A stretch of 64,000 nucleotides of DNA from Flavobacteriaceae bacterium MAR_2010_188. GTDB lineage: Bacteria; Bacteroidota; Bacteroidia; Flavobacteriales; Flavobacteriaceae. Below are positions 44,163 through 52,503 of the stretch, piece after piece. The DNA is taken from contig LT629302.1 of assembly GCA_900104375.1 (NCBI GenBank), positions 2,692,001 through 2,756,000 of the forward strand, read 5' to 3'. The translations under genes were made by a program, and so were the position numbers. The notes below the pieces were generated by a model. It was not told the origin of the DNA and did not search any database. It saw only the letters and a list, made by a program, of their open reading frames with translations. Within the stretch, counting starts at the first letter, position 1. Every line of letters begins with the position of its first letter.

Positions 44163-44897
44163 ATGATCAAAGCAGTTATTGTAGACGACGAATCGAAAGC
44201 TATTCAAAGTTTGTCCTGGGAACTGGGAAATTTTAGTGATGATATTAAAATCATTAAGACATTTACAAATCCCGAGGAAGCGATAATTTATCTTAATAAA
44301 AATCAACCAGACTGTCTTTTCTTAGATATACAGATGCCGACCATGGACGGCTTTTCTTTCTTAGACAAATTGAAAAATAAGGAATTTGCGATTGTAATTA
44401 CCACGGCCTATAATGAATATGCGATTAAAGCGCTTAAGCATGATGCGATTGATTACTTGGTAAAACCCATCGATTCTGACGATCTACAAGAAACTATAGA
44501 AAAAATTAAGAAGTTTAGGAAACGAAATAACCAGCATACGGAAATTGAAGAACTTTTGCTGGGCTTTAATGCACAACTGGTGCAAAAAAAAATCATCATC
44601 AATACCGACGGAAAATTACTTTTCTTGTTACCTGATGAAATTACTTATGTAGAATCCGACGGTAACTATAGCACCATTCATCTAGAAAATAATCAGAAAT
44701 TGGTAATCACTAAAAAACTAAAAGAAGTAGATAAGGTACTTCCGACAAATTCATTTTTTAGGATTCACAATTCTTTTATCGTTAATCTCAACAAAATCAA
44801 AGAGTACATAAAGACCGACGGATATGTGGTCCTACAAAACAACCAAAAGATACCGGTTGCCAGACAAAGAAAATCAGATTTTCTCGAAAAATTATAA
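44163..44897 (+). CDS. LytTR-family response regulator, 244 aa
   Basis: A receiver domain (about residues 1-115) has the acidic pair in VIVDDE, the phosphoacceptor Asp in LFLDIQMPTMDG (about 53) and the Lys in DYLVKPID. The C-terminal LytTR DNA-binding domain (about 140-240) has TYVESDGNYSTIHLENNQK and FFRIHNSFIVNLNKIKEYIK, the signature of this family. ATG 44163 (MIKAVIVDDE) is preferred over an in-frame TTG at 44148, which lies upstream of and overlaps the -7 element. Its stop abuts the ATG of the kinase gene with no gap, so the two form a two-component pair. Confidence 0.95.
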   Translation: MIKAVIVDDESKAIQSLSWELGNFSDDIKIIKTFTNPEEAIIYLNKNQPDCLFLDIQMPTMDGFSFLDKLKNKEFAIVITTAYNEYAIKALKHDAIDYLVKPIDSDDLQETIEKIKKFRKRNNQHTEIEELLLGFNAQLVQKKIIINTDGKLLFLLPDEITYVESDGNYSTIHLENNQKLVITKKLKEVDKVLPTNSFFRIHNSFIVNLNKIKEYIKTDGYVVLQNNQKIPVARQRKSDFLEKL

Positions 44898-46874
44898 ATG
44901 ACTGTACTTGGTAAAATATCATCGACTTTAAAAGGGCTTCTAGCTATTTCTTTGGTTTTGTTTTTCAGCAAACAACTTTTATCACAGAATAATAATCAAG
45001 CTAAGTTTAACGAACGTCTAAGCAGTGTAATAACCGGCAGACCTCAGGATTTCAAAACCATTAATGATGCTTTTGAAGAATTTAAAACCGACAGTGTTCT
45101 TATAAAACGATTGGTTGCAGCTTCTGAGGATGTCAATTATCCAGAAGGCGAAAGCTATGGTTTAAATGCATTAGGCGCCATCTATAGAAATATATCGCTT
45201 TATGAAAGGGCTATTAAATTTCATACCCAAGCGGAAGATTTAGCAATTAAAGCAAAAAATGACGAGTTACTGGTAAACAGTTTAAATTCTACAGGGGTTT
45301 CCTATCGTCGGATGGACGACATTAAACCGGCCTTAGATTATCATACTAAGGCTTTAGAATTAGCGGTAAATACAGAGCCCAGGAGCGACATTCTTAAATA
45401 TAATATTGCCGTATCCCAGAACAGTATGGGAAATATTTATTTGGTCCTGAAGCAATACCAACTTGCCATAGATCATTTTTCAAAATCACTTGCTATTGAA
45501 AAAGAAATGGGCAATCGTTTGGGGCTTGCCATTAACTACCAAAATATTGGGCACGCCTACGAATCGATGGGCCAACTAGATGTGGCACTAGCAAATTACA
45601 GAAGGTCGTTAGATTACAATGAACAGATAAATTCTGAAATAGGTAAAATCATTTGCTACAACAGTATCGGACAGATTTTTATTAAGCAAGGAAAAGCCAG
45701 CGAGGCCAAGACCATTATCGAAAACGCCTTAAAAAAAGCGCTGGTGATGGGTGATAAATTCTACACCTCGCTATCTTATATAAACTTAGGTTGGGCCCAA
45801 AAAGAATTAGGACAGTTCGATATTTCTGAAAAAAATCTACAGACTGCCCTGGAAATGTCCCAAAAATATAATCTAAAATTATCTGAAGTATCCGCTAGTG
45901 AGCATCTTTCAGAATTATTTCAGCAAAAAGGAGAGTTTGATAAAGCGTTTCTTAATTACAAAAATTCAGTAAAGGTTGAAGAAACCATCAACAATGAGCG
46001 AAATTTAAAATACGTAAATGACGTCATCGTACAGTTCGAAAATGAATCTAAAAATCGACAAATTAGAAGTCTTGCGGCAGAATACGAAGCGGTGAGCGAA
46101 CGACTTAGAAACAACAAAATGATTTTTTGGAGTTCGTTGTTAGGACTCTTGATCCTTTCCCTTATCCTTTACGCAATCTCTACAAACCGTAGACTTTCGC
46201 AGGAGAAAAAAATTCTAACCTTAGAACAGGATATGCTACGGATACAAATGAACCCACATTTTATCTTTAATTCCTTAAACTCAATTAAGTTATATATTAT
46301 AAACAACGAAAAGGAAAACGCAGTTTACTACCTCAACAAATTCTCCAAGTTTATAAGGAAGATTCTGGTGTCTACTTCAGAAAAAACGATTTCTCTAGAA
46401 GATGAACTAGAAACGATGCAACTTTATATGAATATTGAAAACATCCGGTTTTCTAATGAAATCGATTTCAAGATAAATATCTTGGACAACATAAATACCA
46501 TGGCGATTAAAGTCCCGCCACTGATTCTTCAACCGTTTTTAGAAAATTCTATTTGGCACGGGCTTTCTACCAAAGAGAAAGATAAAATCGTGCGGATAGA
46601 TATATTCAAGAAATCGGATAATTTCGTGACCATTGCGATATCTGATAATGGAATCGGTAGAAAAAAGTCTGAGCAATTTAAGAAGGATAGTGTTCTGGAA
46701 AGAAAATCGCTGGGATTGAGTATCACCAATGCCCGACTTACAAATTTTTATTCAACCTCTAACAATGACTTTCAATTAGAGATAGAAGATTTGGTAGATC
46801 AAGAAGACAATGGAGTTGGTACCAAAGTTGTTTTAAGCATCCCGATAAGATCTAATGTTTTAAGAACGGCTTAG
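44898..46874 (+). CDS. TPR-containing LytS/YehU-type sensor histidine kinase, 658 aa
   Basis: A signal-like N-terminus (LLAISLVLFFSKQLLSQ, about 14-30) is followed by six or more tetratricopeptide repeats in the periplasm (about 80-380, such as SLNSTGVSYRRMDDIKPALD and ALANYRRSLDYNEQINSEIG), one transmembrane helix (FWSSLLGLLILSLILYAIS, about 412-430) and a cytoplasmic His_kinase domain with the phosphoacceptor in RIQMNPHFIFNSLNSIK. The ATPase part has ILQPFLENSIWHGLS, AISDNGIGRKKS and SLGLSITNARL. It begins immediately after the regulator stop. Signal and target genes are unknown. Its stop overlaps the convergent DUF3109 gene by 4 nt. Confidence 0.93.
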   Translation: MTVLGKISSTLKGLLAISLVLFFSKQLLSQNNNQAKFNERLSSVITGRPQDFKTINDAFEEFKTDSVLIKRLVAASEDVNYPEGESYGLNALGAIYRNISLYERAIKFHTQAEDLAIKAKNDELLVNSLNSTGVSYRRMDDIKPALDYHTKALELAVNTEPRSDILKYNIAVSQNSMGNIYLVLKQYQLAIDHFSKSLAIEKEMGNRLGLAINYQNIGHAYESMGQLDVALANYRRSLDYNEQINSEIGKIICYNSIGQIFIKQGKASEAKTIIENALKKALVMGDKFYTSLSYINLGWAQKELGQFDISEKNLQTALEMSQKYNLKLSEVSASEHLSELFQQKGEFDKAFLNYKNSVKVEETINNERNLKYVNDVIVQFENESKNRQIRSLAAEYEAVSERLRNNKMIFWSSLLGLLILSLILYAISTNRRLSQEKKILTLEQDMLRIQMNPHFIFNSLNSIKLYIINNEKENAVYYLNKFSKFIRKILVSTSEKTISLEDELETMQLYMNIENIRFSNEIDFKINILDNINTMAIKVPPLILQPFLENSIWHGLSTKEKDKIVRIDIFKKSDNFVTIAISDNGIGRKKSEQFKKDSVLERKSLGLSITNARLTNFYSTSNNDFQLEIEDLVDQEDNGVGTKVVLSIPIRSNVLRTA

Positions 46875-47440
46875 GATTTATTTTTTGCGGCTACTTTTTC
46901 TAACTCTAAATACCAATCCTCACCAAATTTCCTGATGAGGGCCTCCTTCACAAATTTGTAGATTGGCACTTGTAGCTCTCTCCCAAGTGAACATGCATCA
47001 TCACAAATGTACCAGCGATGATAATTTACGGCAGAGAATTCAGAATAATCCTTTACCCTTACTGGATACAGATGGCATGAAACCGGTTTTTTCCAGTCAA
47101 TTTCACCTTGGTTATAGGCCTCTTCAATACCACATAGTGCAATACCCTTTTTATCGAAAGTAACATAGGCGCAATCTGCACCGTTGATTAAAGGTGTTTC
47201 AAATTCTCCATCTTCGGTGACTGTGAATGTCCCTTGTTCTTCGATGGCCATGATACCTTCTGGTCTTAGAAAAGGTTTAACCTTTGGATAAATTGCTTTA
47301 AGAATTTCGGTCTCGCTCTGTTCTAAAGGTGCTCCTGCATCACCATCTATACAACATGCACCTTTGCATGCCGATAAATTGCAGACAAAATCATTCTCGA
47401 TGATTTCTTCAGAAACGATTGTTTTACCAATTTGAAACAT
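46871..47440 (-). CDS. DUF3109 family cysteine-rich protein, 189 aa
   Basis: A short protein with clustered cysteines suggesting a metal or iron-sulfur site: CNLSACKGACCIDGDAG (about residues 20-36), ADCAYVTF (about 88), ALCGIEEA (about 101), VSCHLYPVRV (about 120) and CDDACSLG (about 145). This spacing matches the DUF3109/YkgJ-like zinc- or iron-cluster proteins common in Bacteroidota. Function is unknown. It is probably cytoplasmic, since no signal peptide is visible. Confidence 0.85.
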   Translation of the reverse strand: MFQIGKTIVSEEIIENDFVCNLSACKGACCIDGDAGAPLEQSETEILKAIYPKVKPFLRPEGIMAIEEQGTFTVTEDGEFETPLINGADCAYVTFDKKGIALCGIEEAYNQGEIDWKKPVSCHLYPVRVKDYSEFSAVNYHRWYICDDACSLGRELQVPIYKFVKEALIRKFGEDWYLELEKVAAKNKS

Positions 47441-47563
47441 GGCGCAAAGATAACTTTCTTCAAGATTAATTCAGGCCAATTTTGGTACAGAAAGTTTACA
47501 ATTATTTAACGATATAAATCCGATTCTTATATCGACATTTGCAAAAATTTTGAAACGGTTCTT

Positions 47564-48151
47564 ATGGACTTAAATATCAAGGAAATATTTACTGCATTTA
47601 TGGTGCTTTTCGCGGTTATAGACATCATTGGTAATATTCCTATTGTCATTGATCTGCGCAAAAAAGTAGGACATATTCAGAGTGAGAAAGCTTCGATTAT
47701 TGCGGGAGTCATCATGATAACATTTCTTTTTTTAGGAAAGAATATTTTATCGCTTATTGGAGTTGGGGTAAATTCATTTGCGGTAGCTGGTGCTTTTATT
47801 TTATTTTTTATCGCTCTAGAGATGATTCTTGGGATTACGCTATATAAGCAGGAAGAAAACGACGCGATGACTGCATCGATTTTTCCACTTGCATTCCCTT
47901 TAATTGCCGGGCCTGGGAGTTTAACAACACTACTATCTTTAAGGGCAGAATTTAAGGTAGAAAACATTATAGTCGCGGTAATACTAAATGTTATCGTTAT
48001 TTTTATCGTTCTTAAGACCTCGGCAAGAATCGAAAGATTTATAGGTCCCAACGGGATTAGTATTATCCGTAAAGTATTTGGGGTAATACTATTGGCAATA
48101 GCCGTTAAATTGTTCGCCCATAATATTAAAGCATTATTTGAACTGGGATAA
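47564..48151 (+). CDS. MarC family integral membrane protein, 195 aa
   Basis: A UPF0056/MarC-type protein with six hydrophobic helices. Landmarks are FAVIDIIGNIPIVIDLRKK (about residues 17-35), SLIGVGVNSFAVAGAFILFF and FPLAFPLIAGPGSLTTLLSL (about 107-126). Family function is not settled; the multiple-antibiotic-resistance name is historical and no transport activity is proven. It is followed 2 nt later by a small membrane protein, so the two are co-transcribed. Confidence 0.9.
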   Translation: MDLNIKEIFTAFMVLFAVIDIIGNIPIVIDLRKKVGHIQSEKASIIAGVIMITFLFLGKNILSLIGVGVNSFAVAGAFILFFIALEMILGITLYKQEENDAMTASIFPLAFPLIAGPGSLTTLLSLRAEFKVENIIVAVILNVIVIFIVLKTSARIERFIGPNGISIIRKVFGVILLAIAVKLFAHNIKALFELG

Positions 48152-48153
48152 TC

Positions 48154-48357
48154 ATGAAAATAGCAATTATCATTATCAGTATCCTTGCATTAGGTCTAAT
48201 AGTATATAACGCTACTCTAATTGACTGGAATAATCCTCTTAGTAAGGATAGCACGGTGGCCATCATTACGATTGTAGCCTCTTTGTGTGCGATTATGTTA
48301 CTTCAGATTTTAAGGATTTCTAAGAAGATTCAGGTCTTAGATAAAAAAAGAAGATAA
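48154..48357 (+). CDS. Small two-helix membrane protein, 67 aa
   Basis: It begins 2 nt after marC and shows two hydrophobic helices (IAIIIISILALGLIVYNATL and VAIITIVASLCAIMLLQIL) plus a basic C-terminus (SKKIQVLDKKRR). I do not recognise a family. The tight spacing suggests it works with the MarC protein, which is inference. Confidence 0.75.
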   Translation: MKIAIIIISILALGLIVYNATLIDWNNPLSKDSTVAIITIVASLCAIMLLQILRISKKIQVLDKKRR

Positions 48358-48359
48358 AA

Positions 48360-48387
48360 TCAACTTGGTTTTTTAGGTTGAATTTTT
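48360..48387 (+). terminator. Intrinsic terminator after the marC pair
   Basis: TCAACTT pairs with AGGTTGA (one G-T pair) around an 8-nt loop, followed by A then five T. The stem is short but well placed. Confidence 0.6.
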
Positions 48388-48395
48388 CTAGTTGT

Positions 48396-49997
48396 TTAGT
48401 GAGGGAAAGATGCTTGGCTAAGCATAATTACTTCATCGATCATGACATCAGATTCGTTCATGATTTCTTCAGCAGCTTCATCACTAAATAACTGTCTAGC
48501 CAAAGCGGCTTTAATTAGAAGTCGAATCTCATCGTGATAGGCGACAAAGGTGATCTTTGTACCTTCTCGCTCGTTGATATAATCTTGAAATCTCAAAATA
48601 ATATTATCGCTGATGGTAAAATTTTCGATAAAATCGTCTAAGGCGACATCTTTATAGATAGCTCGTTCCCGATCTAATTCTTCAAACACGAAAAAACTGA
48701 TATAGCCGTTACGCCTGATATAATTTATGGTCTCGTTGCGACGACTACTATCCAGAGGCACAAAAACATCTGGTATAATACCACCGCCGCCGTATACAAT
48801 CTTTCCTTTTGGTGTTTCGTACCTGAGGGAATCTGCAACTGTAATATTCGATTCGTTATTCAATTCTCCATTGCTCTTTCTCTGGTAGTAGTCGTTGTAG
48901 TATTCTTTGTTTCCACCGTTGCTATATGGCCGTTGAATAGACCTTCCGGTTGGTGTAAAATATCGCGCCACGGTTAATCTTACTGCACTACCATCCCCAA
49001 GGTCCATTTCTCGTTGCACAAGTCCTTTTCCAAAGGAACGACGTCCAACGATAATCCCTTTATCATTATCCTGCAATGCACCTGCAACAATCTCCGATGC
49101 CGAAGCGGAATTTTCATTAATTAAAATGTACAATTCACCATCTTCAAAATCTCCTTTGGCCGTTGCGAAACTTTTTTCGATTTTACCTTTCTTGTTCTGG
49201 GTAAAAAGCATCAATTTCTTATCCTCCAAAAATTCATCTGCAATCTGTTCTGCAATCCCCACGAAACCTCCAGGATTATCGCGTAAATCTAACGCCAATT
49301 GAGTAGCACCCTGCTCTTGGAGATTATCGAGCGCCTCTTTAAATTCTTTATAAGTAGATTCGGCAAAACGATTTATTTTTATATAACCCAAATTTTCGGT
49401 CAGCATATAATGAGCATCAACACTTTTTAGCGGAACCTCAGAACGCTTTACTGTGAAATGCAACAATTCTGCTTCACCTTTTCTATAAACCGTTAAATCT
49501 ACTTTGGAATTCTTTTTGCCTTTAAGCCTTTGTATAATCTGTTGGTTGGTCCATTGTTTGCCATAAATTGTATCGCCGTCGGCCATGATAATCCTATCGC
49601 CTGGCAAGATGCCAACTTTTTCACTTGGACCACCTTCTACCGACCTAATTACCGCAATAGTATCGTTGTAAGTGTAAAAACTAATCCCAATACCAATAAA
49701 ATCACCACGCATATTTTCTGTAACGCGGGCCAATTGATCTTTGGGAATATAGGTAGAATGTGGATCTAAATTTTCTAGAATGCCGTTAACGGTTACATCG
49801 ACGATACTGTCAGTATTTACTTCATCAACATATTCGTAGTCGATGTAGTCGATTAGTCTATTAAGCTTATCTTTTTTGCTGTTGGTAGAAAAAAGTCGGT
49901 CGTTATTATCCGTAAAATTCAATTTACCCCCAATAAGAACACCAGCCGCAACTGCGATTCCTGTTAATAATGGTATGTATTTTTTCTTTAGGGGCAT
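48396..49997 (-). CDS. S41 family C-terminal processing protease (Ctp/Tsp-like), 533 aa
   Basis: This periplasmic serine protease is anchored by an N-terminal hydrophobic segment (YIPLLTGIAVAAGVLIGG, about residues 7-24). A PDZ domain (about 90-180, GGPSEKVGILPGDRIIMADG) recognises substrate C-termini. The catalytic core has ENSASASEIVAGALQDNDKG with the active Ser, and the Lys in RRSFGKGLVQ (about 315-325). ATG 49997 overlaps the dCMP deaminase stop by 1 nt (TAATG), so translation is coupled. The long C-terminal extension is helical and typical of Bacteroidota S41 proteases. Confidence 0.93.
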   Translation of the reverse strand: MPLKKKYIPLLTGIAVAAGVLIGGKLNFTDNNDRLFSTNSKKDKLNRLIDYIDYEYVDEVNTDSIVDVTVNGILENLDPHSTYIPKDQLARVTENMRGDFIGIGISFYTYNDTIAVIRSVEGGPSEKVGILPGDRIIMADGDTIYGKQWTNQQIIQRLKGKKNSKVDLTVYRKGEAELLHFTVKRSEVPLKSVDAHYMLTENLGYIKINRFAESTYKEFKEALDNLQEQGATQLALDLRDNPGGFVGIAEQIADEFLEDKKLMLFTQNKKGKIEKSFATAKGDFEDGELYILINENSASASEIVAGALQDNDKGIIVGRRSFGKGLVQREMDLGDGSAVRLTVARYFTPTGRSIQRPYSNGGNKEYYNDYYQRKSNGELNNESNITVADSLRYETPKGKIVYGGGGIIPDVFVPLDSSRRNETINYIRRNGYISFFVFEELDRERAIYKDVALDDFIENFTISDNIILRFQDYINEREGTKITFVAYHDEIRLLIKAALARQLFSDEAAEEIMNESDVMIDEVIMLSQASFPH

Positions 49998-50428
49998 TAA
50001 CTAGTTACTTCTTCAATTAAATTCAACTCTATCCCAGCCTTTTCTAAAAACCTTAATCCAGAATCATCTTTGTAGCTCTGTTGATAAACCACTCTCACAA
50101 TACCAGATTGGTGAATCAACTTACTACATTCTCTACAAGGAGACATAGTTATATAAAGTGTAGCACCTTGGCACGACTGTGTGGAAGACGCAACTTTTAA
50201 AATGGCATTAGCTTCAGCATGAAGGACATACCATTTTGTATAACCTTCTTCATCTTCACAATAATTCTCAAAACCTGTGGGAGTTCCGTTATAACCATCA
50301 GAAATGATCATTCTATCCTTAACAATAAGTGCGCCAACCTGCTTGCGTTTACAATGAGATAATTTTCCCCATTCTTGCGCTATTCTTAGATACGCCTTGT
50401 CATAACGCAGCTGTTTTTTTTTCGACAT
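49997..50428 (-). CDS. dCMP deaminase (deoxycytidylate deaminase), 143 aa
   Basis: A zinc enzyme that converts dCMP to dUMP for dTTP synthesis. Motifs are HAEANAILKVA (about residues 70-80) and the Cys pair in TMSPCRECSKL (about 97-107), with KQVGALIVKDRMIISDGYNG and PTGFENYC as dCMP-deaminase-type N-terminal landmarks. The length is normal. The gene is co-directional with, and just upstream of, the S41 protease gene. The link with that protease is probably operon sharing without a functional relation. Confidence 0.92.
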   Translation of the reverse strand: MSKKKQLRYDKAYLRIAQEWGKLSHCKRKQVGALIVKDRMIISDGYNGTPTGFENYCEDEEGYTKWYVLHAEANAILKVASSTQSCQGATLYITMSPCRECSKLIHQSGIVRVVYQQSYKDDSGLRFLEKAGIELNLIEEVTS

Positions 50429-50612
50429 TAAAATTTCAGGTTTTTGGAGGCTATTATTGATTGGTTTAAAGTTGAAGTCCGTCTAGAATATTCGGCTGCT
50501 ATTTTCAGGATTTACTATTCTTTACAACAACGAATATACTTGCTTCCTATTTTAATTCAATTAGTTTATCAGTTAAAATTTTACCAAAACTTGGTTCTGA
50601 TAAACTTCAAAT

Positions 50613-51197
50613 TTAAAATATCCAAGTACTGATAATCAACGGAATTAAGACCCCGATTATAATTGATGAGGTGACCAAAACCCAATCCCTATTTTTAAAC
50701 CGGAATACTGTTTGGCAGATAAAACCAATCAACACACTTAAAAACGCCAAGATTAGAAGTCCTAACCACATACCTAAAGTGGTCTCTAAAAGATAGATTA
50801 CCTTGTTTTCGCCAGATTTAAAGAGATTGCTAAAAAAGCTGTTTGTAATAAAGCCATGAGCTAAACCTAGTCCTAAACTTAAAAAGAAAACAACTCCGTA
50901 GCGCTCCCCTGCGGGCCGTTTGCCAGAAGAAATCACATTATATACGGCTAAAATAAAAAGTATGGAATACATCAAGAACATTACCATCTGCTTATCTGCT
51001 CTTACAACATCAAATGTATCTAATGCTAATGTGATGATATGGCCTAAAATAAATATGGTAATTAGGCCTAAAATCCGTTTCCATTTATTGAATAAAAATG
51101 GAACCGTTATAATAACAACATAGATTAGGTGATCGTAAGTTTCAAAATTGATTATATGGAAAATTCCTTTTTGAATAGTACCCCAAATTTCTTCCAT
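50613..51197 (-). CDS. HupE/UreJ-like membrane protein, 194 aa
   Basis: A polytopic protein with about six hydrophobic helices. The N-terminal region HIINFETYDHLIYVVIITVP, then TIFILGHIITLALDTF, and LGLGLAHGFITNSFFSN carry the conserved His and Asp residues of the HupE/UreJ family (putative metal-linked membrane proteins). No hydrogenase or urease genes are nearby, so the metal, if any, is unknown. A good promoter (51220-51250) lies just upstream. The 184-bp gap to the dCMP deaminase gene contains only AT-rich sequence. Confidence 0.75.
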   Translation of the reverse strand: MEEIWGTIQKGIFHIINFETYDHLIYVVIITVPFLFNKWKRILGLITIFILGHIITLALDTFDVVRADKQMVMFLMYSILFILAVYNVISSGKRPAGERYGVVFFLSLGLGLAHGFITNSFFSNLFKSGENKVIYLLETTLGMWLGLLILAFLSVLIGFICQTVFRFKNRDWVLVTSSIIIGVLIPLIISTWIF

Positions 51198-51219
51198 TAT
51201 TTACAGTTTTCTTTGGCCC

Positions 51220-51250
51220 CAAAGTTAGAATTATTAAGGCTCCCAACAAA
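51220..51250 (-). promoter_or_regulatory. Promoter of the HupE-like gene
   Basis: On the minus strand TTTG (51247-51250) and TAACTTTG (51220-51227) are separated by 19 bp, an almost ideal Bacteroidota -33/-7 pair, 22 nt before the ATG. Confidence 0.65.
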
Positions 51251-51285
51251 AACGATGATAGAGCAATAAAATTGTATCAATATCG

Positions 51286-52503
51286 TTATTGCCTTCTATT
51301 TGCCAATAAGGGTGGCGGCTCACCGGTAAAAGGATTCCATCTACTTATACTTTTTGCTCCCATACCCGAGGCTTTTATAATCGCTCTATCTCCATACCTT
51401 TCGCGCATCTTATCCATTGCCTGATAGAGATTTATAATCCTACTATTATCTTCGAACAAATCTATCTGCTGACCTCCTTCTACTAAATGGCTAAACCTAA
51501 CCCCAACCAATCTTACCAACAATCTCCTTTGATATAGTTTATGGTAAAGCTCCATCACTACCGGCAAGATTTTATGGTCTGCAGAACTATAAGGAATCCG
51601 CTTCTGTAACGTATAGGTTTGAAAATCTGAATACCTAATCTTAAACGTCACACAGGCGGTAAGTTTATTTCCTCTTCTTAATTGAAAAATGAGGTTTTCT
51701 GCCATGGCAATGATAATACCCTTAAGCTTGTGGATGTTGGTAGTATCTTGATCAAAAGTACGTTCGGTAGAAATTGATTTTCGCTCGTGGTATTGCACCA
51801 CAGGTGTATTATCTATACCATTTGCTTTTTTCCAGATACCCAGACCATTTTTCCCGAATACTTTGTGCATCATTGGCATTGGCATTTCTTGGATGGTGTG
51901 TATTCTCTTAATTCCCAAATCGCAAAGCGAGCGATAGGTTACCTCTCCTACACCAGGGATTTTCCTAACCGAAAGCGGTGACAAAAATGGTTTTTCGGTA
52001 CCTTCATAAATACGTATTTCGTTGTTTGGCTTAGCTTCACCAGTTGCGATTTTAGAAACGGTCTTATTGATGGAAAGTCCAAAAGAAATTGGCAGCCCAG
52101 TTTCTTTAATGATTTTTGACCGCACTTCTGAAGCAAGTTTATGACAACCAAAAAACTTGTCCATCCCGGTTAAGTCGATGTAGAATTCATCGATTGAGGA
52201 TTTTTCGTAAAGAGGAACATTTTCTTTTATCACCTCTGTAACCTCATCAGAAAATTTGGTGTAAATACCAGAATTTCCACGTACGATTATAGCTTCTGGG
52301 CATAGCTGTTTTGCCATTCTCATTGGCATGGCAGAATGAATACCAAATTGCCTTGCTTCGTAACTACAAGAAGCCACTACACCACGGTCCGTAATCCCTC
52401 CAATAAGCACTGGTTTGCCTACGAGCCGCCTGTCTAGCAACCGCTCGCAGGACACAAAAAAAGTATCTAAATCCATATGGACTATTGCCCGTTGATTGCT
52501 CAT
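51286..52503 (-). CDS. dinB: Y-family DNA polymerase (DinB/Pol IV-like), 405 aa
   Basis: A translesion polymerase with catalytic residues Asp in HMDLDTFFVSCER (about residues 9-21) and the Asp-Glu pair in KSSIDEFYIDLTGMD (about 100-114). PVLIGGITDRGVVASCSYEA and FGIHSAMPM are family signatures, followed by an HhH region (VRKIPGVGEVTYRSLCDLGI) and a little-finger domain. Its start overlaps the end of the dnaE-like gene by 4 nt, so it is made together with that polymerase. At 405 residues it is longer than E. coli DinB, like the ImuB/DinB forms paired with DnaE2. Confidence 0.93.
   Translation of the reverse strand: MSNQRAIVHMDLDTFFVSCERLLDRRLVGKPVLIGGITDRGVVASCSYEARQFGIHSAMPMRMAKQLCPEAIIVRGNSGIYTKFSDEVTEVIKENVPLYEKSSIDEFYIDLTGMDKFFGCHKLASEVRSKIIKETGLPISFGLSINKTVSKIATGEAKPNNEIRIYEGTEKPFLSPLSVRKIPGVGEVTYRSLCDLGIKRIHTIQEMPMPMMHKVFGKNGLGIWKKANGIDNTPVVQYHERKSISTERTFDQDTTNIHKLKGIIIAMAENLIFQLRRGNKLTACVTFKIRYSDFQTYTLQKRIPYSSADHKILPVVMELYHKLYQRRLLVRLVGVRFSHLVEGGQQIDLFEDNSRIINLYQAMDKMRERYGDRAIIKASGMGAKSISRWNPFTGEPPPLLANRRQ

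Noticed and set aside
50444-50632. 62-residue frame on the plus strand between the dCMP deaminase and HupE-like genes
   Set aside because: It starts at TTG in the upstream region of a minus-strand gene, has no domain or signal features, and overlaps the end of the HupE-like gene.
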